Under the pieces are notes generated by a model that was not told the DNA's origin, made no database searches, and saw only the letters and a program-made list of their open reading frames with translations. From Candidatus Zixiibacteriota bacterium (GTDB lineage Bacteria > Zixibacteria > MSB-5A5 > CAIYYT01): a stretch of DNA of 11,614 bases. The position numbers and the translations under genes were made by a program. The stretch spans positions 1 through 11,614 of the forward strand of contig CAUJJY010000285.1 of the NCBI GenBank assembly GCA_963205155.1. Direction: 5' to 3'. Positions 5,646 to 11,614 of this stretch are shown here, piece by piece. Numbering within the stretch: position 1 is the stretch's first letter; every line of letters starts with the position of its first letter.

Positions 5646-7444
5646 ACGGAAGACATAGTAATTATACCAAAGTCTCGATCGTCATCCCGGCCCACAACGA
5701 AGAAGGCAACATCGATCTCCTCACCGAGGAACTGGCCAAGGTGATCAGCGCGATGAAATATGGCGTTGAGGTCGTGCTCGTCAATGATGGCTCGACCGAT
5801 CGGACTGAACAGAAAATGGTCGAAGCGGTCCGCCGCTATCGCTGGGCGCGAATCGTCAAAAATCGCGTGCGCCTCGGATTAACAACCGCCCTGACCAAAG
5901 GGTTTGCCCAGGCGAAAGGCGATATCCTGGTGTTCTACCCGGCAGACCTGCAGTTTCACCCGCGCGATATTCCCAAGATGGTTGAGGCCATCGACAATGG
6001 CGCGGATATGGTTTGCGGCAAGAAGCAGGGACACTACGGCAAATGGATCGTCTCCGGAATCTACAATCTGATGACGCGCCTGCTGTTCCCGAAGCTGAAA
6101 GTCAGCGATATGAATTCAGTCAAAGCCTTTACACGCGAAGTCTATAATGAATTTCCGACCATGCGCGAAGGCTGGCACCGCTACCTCGCTGCTTTTGCCG
6201 CCACCAAGGATTACGTCGTCCGCGAAGTGCCGGTGACACTGCAGAAACGTCACTCGGGCAAAAGCAAATTCGCAGGCAAATCGCGAATTCTCAAAGGACT
6301 GACCGATCTGATCGCCGTCAAGTTCCAGGTGTCGGTCTTCGGCGATCCAATGCACCTCTTTGGCAGATTGGCACTCTGGTTCTTCTTCATCGGCTTCCTC
6401 ATCGCCGCTGGCGCTGTCTTCCTAAGATTCTATCCAATCCCGACTGTGATCTCACCACGGCCGTTGTTGTATGCGGTCATTCTATTTGAACTCGCCGCGC
6501 TTGTGACATTTGTCATGGGCATCATTACCGAGGCACTCGTTTACTTGCGCGATTCCCTCGGTGAAATGAAGACACAGAATCAACGACTCCTCGACGAACT
6601 TGCCCGCCGGTCCGGTGTCCGCCTAAATCAAATTCCCGATGACTCGGAGACCCGCCACTATGAGCGTAGTGACGATCGTGTCGACGAGCGTTCGCCGGAA
6701 ATGCGCCAGGAGAGCCGCCGTCCCGAGCGCCGCGATTCTCGTCCCGATCCCCGGCGTCGTGATTCGCGTGACTCACGGGATTCGCGCGACACCCGTGGCC
6801 CGCGTCGAGAAGAAACCACCGAAGTCAAACGCGAAGAACCACGCGAAGCTGCCGCCGTTGAGCAGCCGCGTGAACAAAGACCACAGCGCGATCCGCGACG
6901 CGAAGGTCGCCCGGATGGTCGACCCGATGGACGCCGTGGCCGCGATGACCGTCGCCCGCAACGCGGCGATCGCAACCGTCGACCCGATCGCGAGCCGCGA
7001 CCGGAGAATCGGCAGATCGCACCGCCGGCGGAAAACGTCGAACCGCCAATGATCGCCAGTGAGCCTGAAGTCAGAGAAACACCGATATTTACTCCCGAGC
7101 CTCGGGTCGAGCGGGAAGCATTCACTCCCGAATCCGTTGTCGCGGAAGAGCGTCCTGTAACAGAAGTGGTTTCGAACGAGCCGCAAGAACTGGATTTCGG
7201 TGACAGGTCTTCGCAGGATGACCGGCAAGCAACAGACGACCGTTCACAGCAATTCCACCACCGCAGCGGACGCCGTGCACGCCGGGTGCGGCCCTTGAGC
7301 GCGCCACCCGCATCGAACGAACCGTCTGCTTCCACCGAAACCAACGCACCTCGTCAAAACGGCGCCGAAATTCCGGACCGCCCTACGTCTATCAAGGTCC
7401 GCGAACTACCAGTCGACAATGACGATCAAGGCGAAAACGCTTAA
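5642..7444 (+). CDS. Family 2 glycosyltransferase with two membrane helices and long Arg-rich tail
   Basis: A 600-residue protein. Residues 10-235 are a DPM1-like GT2 domain: VSIVIPAHNEEGN (11-23), VNDGSTD (47-53), PADLQFHP (100-107, metal/donor acid Asp102) and the RHSGKSKF loop (203-210). Two hydrophobic helices (about 243-262 and 274-299) form a hairpin, as in bactoprenol-phosphate glycosyltransferases, so both ends should be cytoplasmic. A short helical stretch (300-323) leads into a tail of about 275 residues that looks disordered. Residues 338-457 contain 40 arginines in 120 positions, with RDSRDSRDSRDT (373-384) and GRPDGRPDG repeats. After that the tail becomes acidic/Pro-rich, with a further RSGRRARRVR patch (541-550). 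Catalysis is probably normal lipid-phosphate sugar transfer; the tail is far outside the family norm. It is coupled by ATGA to the GT-C gene. Confidence 0.9.
   Translation: MNGRHSNYTKVSIVIPAHNEEGNIDLLTEELAKVISAMKYGVEVVLVNDGSTDRTEQKMVEAVRRYRWARIVKNRVRLGLTTALTKGFAQAKGDILVFYPADLQFHPRDIPKMVEAIDNGADMVCGKKQGHYGKWIVSGIYNLMTRLLFPKLKVSDMNSVKAFTREVYNEFPTMREGWHRYLAAFAATKDYVVREVPVTLQKRHSGKSKFAGKSRILKGLTDLIAVKFQVSVFGDPMHLFGRLALWFFFIGFLIAAGAVFLRFYPIPTVISPRPLLYAVILFELAALVTFVMGIITEALVYLRDSLGEMKTQNQRLLDELARRSGVRLNQIPDDSETRHYERSDDRVDERSPEMRQESRRPERRDSRPDPRRRDSRDSRDSRDTRGPRREETTEVKREEPREAAAVEQPREQRPQRDPRREGRPDGRPDGRRGRDDRRPQRGDRNRRPDREPRPENRQIAPPAENVEPPMIASEPEVRETPIFTPEPRVEREAFTPESVVAEERPVTEVVSNEPQELDFGDRSSQDDRQATDDRSQQFHHRSGRRARRVRPLSAPPASNEPSASTETNAPRQNGAEIPDRPTSIKVRELPVDNDDQGENA
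6653..7012 (+). repeat. Region encoding the Arg/Asp/Ser low-complexity tail
   Basis: This in-gene stretch encodes residues 338-457 of the membrane glycosyltransferase, one third of which are arginine. Short tandem units RDS (four copies, the last RDT) and RPDG (two copies) are visible. The RDS copies use different codons (CGT GAT TCG, CGT GAC TCA, CGG GAT TCG, CGC GAC ACC). The repetition is therefore kept at protein level and is not a fresh DNA slippage tract. No insertion boundary or frame disruption is visible. Confidence 0.7.
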
Positions 7445-7477
7445 GTAACGGTTGCTAATCTGATTGGTAGGGAAATG

Positions 7478-7515
7478 AAGTCGGGTTCTTGGCAAATGCC
7501 GGAACCCGACTTTTC
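7478..7515 (+). terminator. Intrinsic terminator of the glycan cassette
   Basis: A perfect 11-bp stem (7478-7488 with 7502-7512) closes a 13-nt loop that can itself pair GGC with GCC. On the plus strand it runs directly into TTTTCT. It sits 33 bases after the last glycosyltransferase stop and just before the end of convergent pyrC. On the minus strand the run after the stem is not T-rich, so it should act mainly on the plus transcript, perhaps weakly on the other. Confidence 0.85.
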
Positions 7516-7523
7516 TGTAGGGG

Positions 7524-8828
7524 CTAACCTTCGAAACTGACTTCGCCGCCGAGAATGGTGTACTTCACTTTTCCCTGCAGTTTCCAGCCATCGTAAGGAG
7601 AATTTCGCGATTTGGAGTAGAACTTGTCAACCTTGACCGTCCAAGCAGCTTTCGGATTGACGATGGTGATGTCGGCAATCGCACCGGCGCGCAAGTCGCC
7701 GCCCGGTGCGCGCAGAATCTTCGCCGGCGCCGCAGACATCTTGCGTGCTACTTCATTCCAAGTCAAGTGGCCCGGTTTGACCAAATAGGTTGCGACCAAC
7801 CCGAGCGAGGTTTCCAGACCGATGATGCCATTGGGTGCCTGATCAAACTCGACCTCCTTTTCCTCCGGTGCATGCGGAGCATGATCGGAGGCAATCGCAT
7901 CAATCGTGCCATCTTTGAGTCCCTCGATAATTGCATCTACGTCTTCCTGCGTGCGTAGCGGTGGATTCATCTTGAGATTGGTGCTGAATTCCTTACCGAT
8001 TTCGACATCAGTCAGGGTGAAATGGTGCGGAGTCGCTTCGGCTGTAACGTTGACGCCAGCCGCTTTTGCCTGGCGAATCAGCTCCACCGAGCCTTTCGTC
8101 GACACGTGTGCAATGTGTAGCGGAGTACCGATGTACTTGCACAGAATGATGTCGCGCGAAATGCAAACCTCTTCCGAAAACGGCGGAATCCCGTGCATCC
8201 CCAATCGCGTCGATTCATAGCCTTCGTTCATCACGCCTTTGCCGCTAAGCGACATGTCCTCGGCATGACTGATTACCGTAATCCCGAACATTCCGGCATA
8301 CTCCAGTGCGCGACGCATCATTCCGGCATCGTGAACCGGCGAACCATCATCGGTGACTGCCACCGCGCCGGTTTGCACCATTTCGCCGATGTCTGCCATC
8401 TCCTTGCCCGCGCGGCCGCGACAGACGGCTCCGAGCGGATAGACTCGCGCCTAACACCCGGACGCGCGTTGCTTGACAAACAACACCGATTCCTGATTGT
8501 CCAGCGGTGGCAGCGTGTTAGGCATGCACGCCACAGCCGTAAACCCGCCTGCGGCGGCCGCCATTGTGCCAGACTCGATTGTCTCCGTGTCCTCGCGTCC
8601 CGGCTCACGCAAATGAACGTGCATATCTATCAAGCCGGGAAAGACAAGCATTCCGGTCGCATCGATCACTTCATCTTTCTTGAAAGTCGCCTTCGCCGCC
8701 TTCTTTCCCTTGTCGCCCTTAAGTTCGATGCGCTTGATCTTTTCGCCTTCAAGGAAGATGTCTCCTTGCAAGGGCGCGGACTTTTCCGGGAAGACGATCA
8801 TTCCATTCTTGATAAGTTTAATCTTCAT
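7524..8828 (-). pseudogene. pyrC: Dihydroorotase gene interrupted by one in-frame TAG
   Basis: Dihydroorotase closes carbamoyl-aspartate to dihydroorotate in UMP synthesis. The gene has 434 sense-or-stop codons from ATG 8826-8828 (GGGGAG ribosome binding site, 8-nt spacer) to TAG 7524-7526, a normal length for the class I bacterial enzyme. The ATG lies 11 bases inside the pyrB end. Visible ligands are DMHVHLREPG (His70, His72), TDDGSPV (Asp160-161), SHAED (His188), HVST (His241) and DAIASDHAPH (Asp315), with NSPYDGWKLQGKV near the end. Codon 126 (8451-8453) is TAG, and the frame is identical on both sides: ...KQRASGC-stop-ARVYPLGAV.... No base is missing. Without readthrough the pieces would be 125 residues and a fragment starting at Met144 (8399) or later, which splits the metal site. 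It is either a recent mutation, a read error or a readthrough site. Confidence 0.92.
8451..8453 (-). other. In-frame amber codon inside pyrC
   Basis: The codons around it read TGT TAG GCG CGA GTC TAT CCG. A single substitution from TTG, CAG, AAG or GAG would restore an ordinary residue, and dihydroorotases commonly have Leu, Lys or Gly at about this point before the VYP(L/I)GA motif. TAG also ends lepB, pyrC itself and the gene at 10548 in this window, so general reassignment of TAG is unlikely. Confidence 0.9.
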
Positions 8829-9759
8829 CGGTTTTTCTCCCCTCACCACCTGCAAGCAGGTACAACACGGCCATGCGCACAGCGACTCCATTTGTTACTT
8901 GTTCCAAAATCACCGATTGATCGCAGTCAGCGATATCGTCCGCCATTTCCAGACCGCGGTTGATCGGGCCCGGATGCATAATCGTGTAGTTCTTGTTGAG
9001 GCGTTTGAGCCTGTCCTTGGTTATCCCGAATAGGGAAGTGTACTCGCGAAGCGACGGCAGAAGCCCTGCTTGCTGACGCTCAAGCTGGATACGCATGACG
9101 TTGACAACATCGGCCCCGTCCAACGCCTTGTCGATATCGGTGTAAACCTCAACACCCATATTCTCCAATCCGACCGGTAGAAGCGTCGAAGGGCCGCACA
9201 CAGCGACTGAAGCGCCGAGCTTTGTCAGCCCCCAGACATTCGAGCGCAATACCCGCGAATGTTTGGCATCGCCCATTAGCACGACACGTAGACCTTTGAT
9301 CTTTTTGTACTTCATCCAGATTGTGTACATGTCCAAGAGACCTTGCGTCGGATGTTCGTGCTGGCCGTCACCGGCGTTGATAACCGACGAACTGCAGAAC
9401 CGGGTCAGGAAGTACGGTACACCAGAGGATGAATGCCGGATTACCACCATGTCAATCTTCATCGCTTCGAGATTTCGAACAGTATCTTTGAGCGTTTCAC
9501 CTTTCTTCACCGATGATGTCGCTGCCGTAAACGTGACCGTGTCAGCCGAAAGGCGCTTCTCCGCCAACTCGAACGAAACGCGGGTTCTGGTTGAAGGTTC
9601 AAAGAAGAGATTCGCCACCGTCAGACCGCGCAACGGCGCGACCTTCTTGATCGGACGATCGAGCACTTCGCGGAAGACCTTTGAAGTCTCAAGGATCTTC
9701 ATCATCTCGGCGGCGTCCAGTTCTTCCAGGCTCAGTAAATGACGGCGTTTGAATGTCAT
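8818..9759 (-). CDS. pyrB: Aspartate carbamoyltransferase catalytic subunit
   Basis: A 313-residue enzyme that condenses carbamoyl phosphate with aspartate, the committed step of pyrimidine synthesis. The carbamoyl-phosphate signature FEPSTRTR is at 53-60, the mobile loop SVKKGET at 83-89, HEHPTQ at 134-139, and the aspartate-binding HPGPINRG at 262-269. The length is typical of the bacterial catalytic chain. No pyrI regulatory subunit follows, consistent with the ATCase-pyrC pairing common outside enterobacteria. The ATG (9757-9759) overlaps the pyrR stop as ATGA, and the TAA stop lies within the pyrC start, so the three genes should be on one mRNA with coupled translation. All catalytic motifs appear intact. 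Confidence 0.97.
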   Translation of the reverse strand: MTFKRRHLLSLEELDAAEMMKILETSKVFREVLDRPIKKVAPLRGLTVANLFFEPSTRTRVSFELAEKRLSADTVTFTAATSSVKKGETLKDTVRNLEAMKIDMVVIRHSSSGVPYFLTRFCSSSVINAGDGQHEHPTQGLLDMYTIWMKYKKIKGLRVVLMGDAKHSRVLRSNVWGLTKLGASVAVCGPSTLLPVGLENMGVEVYTDIDKALDGADVVNVMRIQLERQQAGLLPSLREYTSLFGITKDRLKRLNKNYTIMHPGPINRGLEMADDIADCDQSVILEQVTNGVAVRMAVLYLLAGGEGRKTDED

Positions 9760-10355
9760 TTCTTCCTCGCTTTTCCGGCAGCCGGTTTGACGGCCTTGGC
9801 GATAGTGGGTTTGGCTCCGCGGCTTAGAAGCACCTCATCGGTGCCGCCGCGCTCAACCAGCGATACTCTGACATCGTCCTTGGAACTGCTGGGAATGTTC
9901 TTGCCGACAAAGTCTGCTCGGATCGGCAACTCGCGTCCGCCGCGGTCGATCAGTACGGCCAGCCGGACTGCTCGCGGGCGCCCATAGTCGGGAATTTGAT
10001 TGAGTGCCGCACGGATTGTGCGCCCGGTGAACAAGACATCATCCACAAGGACGATGATCTTGTTGTCGACGGGGAAAAGTATCTCGGTCGCTTTGATCTC
10101 CGGATGCTCCGGATTGGTCAGCAGGTCATCGCGATAAAGCGTGATGTCCATGTATCCAACTTCGATTTTGCGGCCGTCGATCTTGCGAATCTCCTTCACC
10201 AGTCGGTCGGCAAGGAAGTCACCGTTGGAGCGAATACCGATCACTGCAAGCTTGGCTTCATCATCGAGCGACTCAAGAATTTCGTGAGCCATTCGTGAGA
10301 TTGCATGCGAGATCTGCTTCGCGTCCATCAGAACTGCGAATTCTTTGTCAGGCAA
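9756..10355 (-). CDS. pyrR: Bifunctional PyrR: pyr operon RNA-binding regulator / uracil phosphoribosyltransferase
   Basis: PyrR binds the pyr leader RNA when UMP is high and also converts uracil plus PRPP to UMP. The 199-residue product has DITLYRDDL (70-78), the PRPP-binding loop VLVDDVLFTGRTI (102-114), VLIDRGGRELPIRADFVGKNIP (134-155), and an overall match to the Bacillus-type protein from end to end. I chose TTG 10353-10355 because AGGAG (10361-10365) sits 5 nt before it. An earlier TTG at 10370 has no ribosome binding site, and the ATG at 10328 would trim conserved sequence. The C-terminus carries an extra basic tail (AKPTIAKAVKPAAGKARKK) beyond the usual ~180 residues. It is first in the operon, behind a leader hairpin it probably recognises. 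Confidence 0.95.
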   Translation of the reverse strand: MPDKEFAVLMDAKQISHAISRMAHEILESLDDEAKLAVIGIRSNGDFLADRLVKEIRKIDGRKIEVGYMDITLYRDDLLTNPEHPEIKATEILFPVDNKIIVLVDDVLFTGRTIRAALNQIPDYGRPRAVRLAVLIDRGGRELPIRADFVGKNIPSSSKDDVRVSLVERGGTDEVLLSRGAKPTIAKAVKPAAGKARKK

Positions 10356-10408
10356 GGCTTCTCCTATCAATAAAATAATGGATATAAGTAACGATGTTAT
10401 GTGCAGGT

Positions 10409-10454
10409 AAGGATGTATTTACAGGACAGGTCATAGTCAATTTCAGCCATCCTT
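10409..10454 (-). promoter_or_regulatory. Competing pairing in the pyr leader
   Basis: The minus-strand transcript contains AAGGATG (10454-10448) and, 32 nt later, its exact complement CATCCTT (10415-10409). The first arm overlaps the 3' side of the PyrR hairpin's lower stem. The two structures therefore exclude each other, as antiterminator and anti-antiterminator do in known pyr leaders. I see no T-rich intrinsic terminator before pyrR, so the output (attenuation or translation) is unclear. Confidence 0.35.
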
Positions 10455-10480
10455 TCGGTCTCGCAGGACCAGATTAAAGG
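10451..10480 (-). ncRNA. PyrR-binding RNA loop in the pyr operon leader
   Basis: On the minus-strand transcript this 30-nt segment folds as a lower stem CCTTT/AAAGG, an internal bulge (AATCT on one side, G on the other), an upper stem GGTC/GACC, and the hexaloop CTGCGA. The hexaloop fits the CNGNGA consensus of PyrR-binding loops described for Bacillus pyr mRNAs, as does the bulged two-stem layout and the GTCC...GAG core. It begins about 10 nt after the predicted transcription start and about 95 nt before the pyrR start codon. With pyrR as the first gene, autoregulation of the operon is the natural reading. Confidence 0.8.
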
Positions 10481-10495
10481 TGGTTGTTGACCGCT

Positions 10496-10523
10496 AATGT
10501 AGAAATCGAGCCGGGAGTGTCAA
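10496..10523 (-). promoter_or_regulatory. Promoter of the pyrRBC operon
   Basis: On the minus strand a perfect TTGACA (10523-10518) is followed after 16 bases by TACATT (10501-10496), a 4/6 match to TATAAT. Transcription would start near 10489, placing the PyrR loop at the very 5' end of the mRNA. It lies just 25 bases past the stop of the upstream gene on the same strand. Confidence 0.65.
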
Positions 10524-10547
10524 GCTCTTTCCCAGAAAATGCCGGAT

Positions 10548-11048
10548 CTAAAACATCGCCAGCTTGTCCATCAGCTCGCGCCGATGTGCGAGTTTGACCG
10601 TGAGGATACGATTGACAAGCTTGCGAGTCTCATCATCATTCGAAAGGTGGCGGAGTGATTGCTTATAAACTTCGACCAATTCAGTTTCCCACTCGAGGAC
10701 TTGGCGTAGCAGTTCGTCGCGATCCTTGCGCCCGGCGCGCAAGTTGAGAATACCCTCGCCGACCTTTTCCAGAATACTGGGATCAATGTCGTCGTTGCCG
10801 TACCGACGGTTGATCTCATGCAGAACCTGCAGGTCGCCGCTTTGGTCTTCGCGGGCTTTGTGGAAAAATGAATCAACCTCCGGACAGGCGCCGTCTTGTT
10901 CAATCAGTCCGGCATAGAGCAGATTCAGTTTCCGCTCGCGCATAAATGCATCTTTGAGGATGTCCTTGAGTTCTTCTCGCACGTCAAGAGAATCGGAAAC
11001 ATCATTACGCTTCGCAATTAAAACTTTCTGGTCCCGACTCCCGTTCAA
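10548..11048 (-). CDS. Small helical protein, possibly ferritin-like
   Basis: A product of up to 166 residues, strongly helical and charged, with no signal peptide. Four amphipathic helices can be placed at about 23-51, 59-83, 107-133 and 137-164, the layout of ferritin-like or DUF2383-type four-helix bundles. Candidate metal ligands are Glu38 (RERKL), His77 (LHEI), Glu119/Glu121/Glu123 and His155/Glu158 (LAHRREL). The ExxH pairs expected of rubrerythrin or bacterioferritin are absent, so metal binding is uncertain. The start is unclear: TTG 11048 gives the full frame, and GTG 10982 would begin just at the first helix. Neither has a good ribosome binding site. It is divergent from bcp, which makes an oxidative-stress or iron role plausible but not shown. 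Confidence 0.6.
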   Translation of the reverse strand: MNGSRDQKVLIAKRNDVSDSLDVREELKDILKDAFMRERKLNLLYAGLIEQDGACPEVDSFFHKAREDQSGDLQVLHEINRRYGNDDIDPSILEKVGEGILNLRAGRKDRDELLRQVLEWETELVEVYKQSLRHLSNDDETRKLVNRILTVKLAHRRELMDKLAMF

Positions 11049-11088
11049 ACAAACTCGGAGACATTGTTCTGCGTCTTGATTTACTGAA

Positions 11089-11100
11089 CAGAATATTCTG
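11089..11100. promoter_or_regulatory. Perfect 12-bp palindrome between divergent genes
   Basis: CAGAATATTCTG reads identically on both strands and ends just upstream of the bcp ribosome binding site (AGGAG 11104-11108), within the short space between bcp and the divergent helical-protein gene. Its size and position suit a dimeric repressor site acting on bcp. It does not match a well-known operator that I can name with confidence. No convincing -10/-35 pair was found around it. Confidence 0.35.
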
Positions 11101-11113
11101 GAAAGGAGACATA

Positions 11114-11566
11114 ATGTTAGAAGTTGGCGACAAAGTCCCAGTGTTCAGCCTTAAGCAAACCGATGGTACCACGGTGAAATCATCCGACTGGAAGGGGAAG
11201 ACGGTGGTCATTTACTTCTATCCCAAGGACGACACGCCCGGATGTACCAAAGAGGCCTGTTCGTTGCGCGATGGTTACGCCGCCTTCAAAAAGAAGGGTG
11301 TCCTTGTTTACGGTGTTTCGCCCGACGATGTCGACAGCCATCGGAAGTTCACCCAGAAATTTAACCTGCCGTACCCATTGCTTGCCGACGATGGCCACGC
11401 AGTCGCCGAGAAATTCGGCGTCTGGGTCGAGAAAAACATGTACGGCAAGAAATCAATGGGAATTGCGCGGACGACCTTCATAATTGGCCCGGACGGCAAA
11501 ATCGCCGAGGTCATCAAAAAGGTCAATACCGAGGAGCACGCCGGCCAACTCCTCGAAGTTCTCTAA
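11114..11566 (+). CDS. bcp: Thiol peroxidase, BCP/PrxQ-type peroxiredoxin
   Basis: A cytosolic 150-residue peroxiredoxin that reduces hydrogen and organic peroxides using thioredoxin-like donors. The active-site segment YPKDDTPGCTKEACSLRD places the peroxidatic Cys at 44 and the resolving Cys at 49, the five-residue spacing of the two-Cys BCP/PrxQ group. GIARTTFIIG (117-125) supplies the conserved Arg119, and LPYPLLADDGHAVAEKFGV (85-103) matches the family. The length is full. The ATG has AGGAG (11104-11108) with a 5-nt spacer, and a palindrome lies just upstream. It is transcribed away from the ferritin-like gene and followed by a hairpin at the window end. Confidence 0.97.
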   Translation: MLEVGDKVPVFSLKQTDGTTVKSSDWKGKTVVIYFYPKDDTPGCTKEACSLRDGYAAFKKKGVLVYGVSPDDVDSHRKFTQKFNLPYPLLADDGHAVAEKFGVWVEKNMYGKKSMGIARTTFIIGPDGKIAEVIKKVNTEEHAGQLLEVL

Positions 11567-11595
11567 GCCCTTACTGGACCGCAGTCTCCATGGCA

Positions 11596-11614
11596 GGGCG
11601 ATCGAAGATCGCCC
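11596..11614 (+). terminator. Hairpin after bcp, probable terminator
   Basis: GGGCGATC (11596-11603) and GATCGCCC (11607-11614) form a perfect 8-bp GC-rich stem with a GAA loop, 30 bases after the bcp stop. The window ends at the last base of the stem, so the expected T-run cannot be seen. A dispersed repeat is an alternative. Confidence 0.5.

Noticed and set aside
6752..6793. Tandem DNA repeat or CRISPR-like array
   Set aside because: The units are only three codons long, in frame, and vary at synonymous positions; there are no spacers.
6658..7344. Long minus-strand reading frame opposite the glycosyltransferase tail
   Set aside because: It is the antisense shadow of the arginine-rich region: a low-complexity Ser/Arg/Gly product without a ribosome binding site, and the plus-strand frame is clearly the real one.
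8451..8453. General reassignment of TAG to an amino acid
   Set aside because: TAG also ends the first lepB copy, pyrC and the gene at 10548 at sensible places. Reading through the lepB TAG would run into the next lepB gene in a nonsense frame.
8400..8460. Frameshift inside pyrC
   Set aside because: The stop at 8451-8453 and the codons after it are in the same frame as the N-terminal part (54 bases, 18 codons, to Met144), so this is an in-frame stop and no base has been gained or lost.
10396..10449. 17-codon leader peptide ORF in the pyr leader (MAEIDYDL...)
   Set aside because: The only AAAGG precedes its ATG with no spacer, so it is unlikely to be translated.
1..11614. tRNA, rRNA, CRISPR or insertion sequence
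   Set aside because: I looked for clover-leaf arms, direct-repeat arrays, transposase motifs and flanking inverted repeats and saw none that hold up.

Overview
The window reads as a bacterial chromosome segment of moderate GC content with dense, short-gapped genes. No plasmid, phage or insertion-sequence genes are seen, and there are no rRNA or tRNA genes. The gene set (two consecutive lepB-type signal peptidases, a small surface-glycan cassette, and a pyrR-pyrB-pyrC operon with a PyrR-type RNA leader) fits a Gram-negative-like or candidate-phylum bacterium. A member of the FCB/Zixibacteria-type lineages is my guess from overall flavour only; the sequence does not prove it.

Layout. Positions 1-1429 (minus) hold two signal peptidase I genes in tandem. 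The upstream copy is complete and the downstream copy runs off the left edge; the stop codon of the first forms part of the ribosome binding site of the second. Positions 1430-2032 hold no recognisable gene, but contain a good sigma70-like promoter facing right and two short overlapping reading frames of unknown meaning. Positions 2033-7444 (plus) form a glycan cassette: a SAM methyltransferase, a soluble DPM1-like family 2 glycosyltransferase, a large multi-spanning GT-C-like membrane protein with a C-terminal TPR-like part, and a second family 2 glycosyltransferase with two membrane helices and a long arginine-rich tail. The last two overlap by ATGA. A strong hairpin terminator closes the cassette.

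Positions 7524-10523 (minus) are the pyrimidine operon: promoter, PyrR-binding RNA hairpin, pyrR (TTG start), pyrB and pyrC, joined by short overlaps. pyrC carries a single in-frame TAG at codon 126 although both sides are otherwise intact and in the same frame. Positions 10548-11048 (minus) encode a small, possibly ferritin-like helical protein, divergent from a plus-strand bcp/prxQ peroxiredoxin at 11114-11566. A perfect 12-bp palindrome lies in the space between them, and a stable hairpin ends the window.

How the parts work together: the two glycosyltransferases and the GT-C-like protein look like a lipid-carrier sugar pathway (activate a sugar on a polyprenyl phosphate, then transfer it across the membrane). 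PyrR, its RNA loop, PyrB and PyrC are de novo UMP synthesis with feedback control. The Bcp and ferritin-like pair would fit peroxide and iron handling.

The best leads are the PyrR leader RNA with a competing pairing, the amber codon inside pyrC, the SR/RD-like arginine-rich tail on a membrane glycosyltransferase, and the unexplained 380-nt leader region before the glycan cassette.
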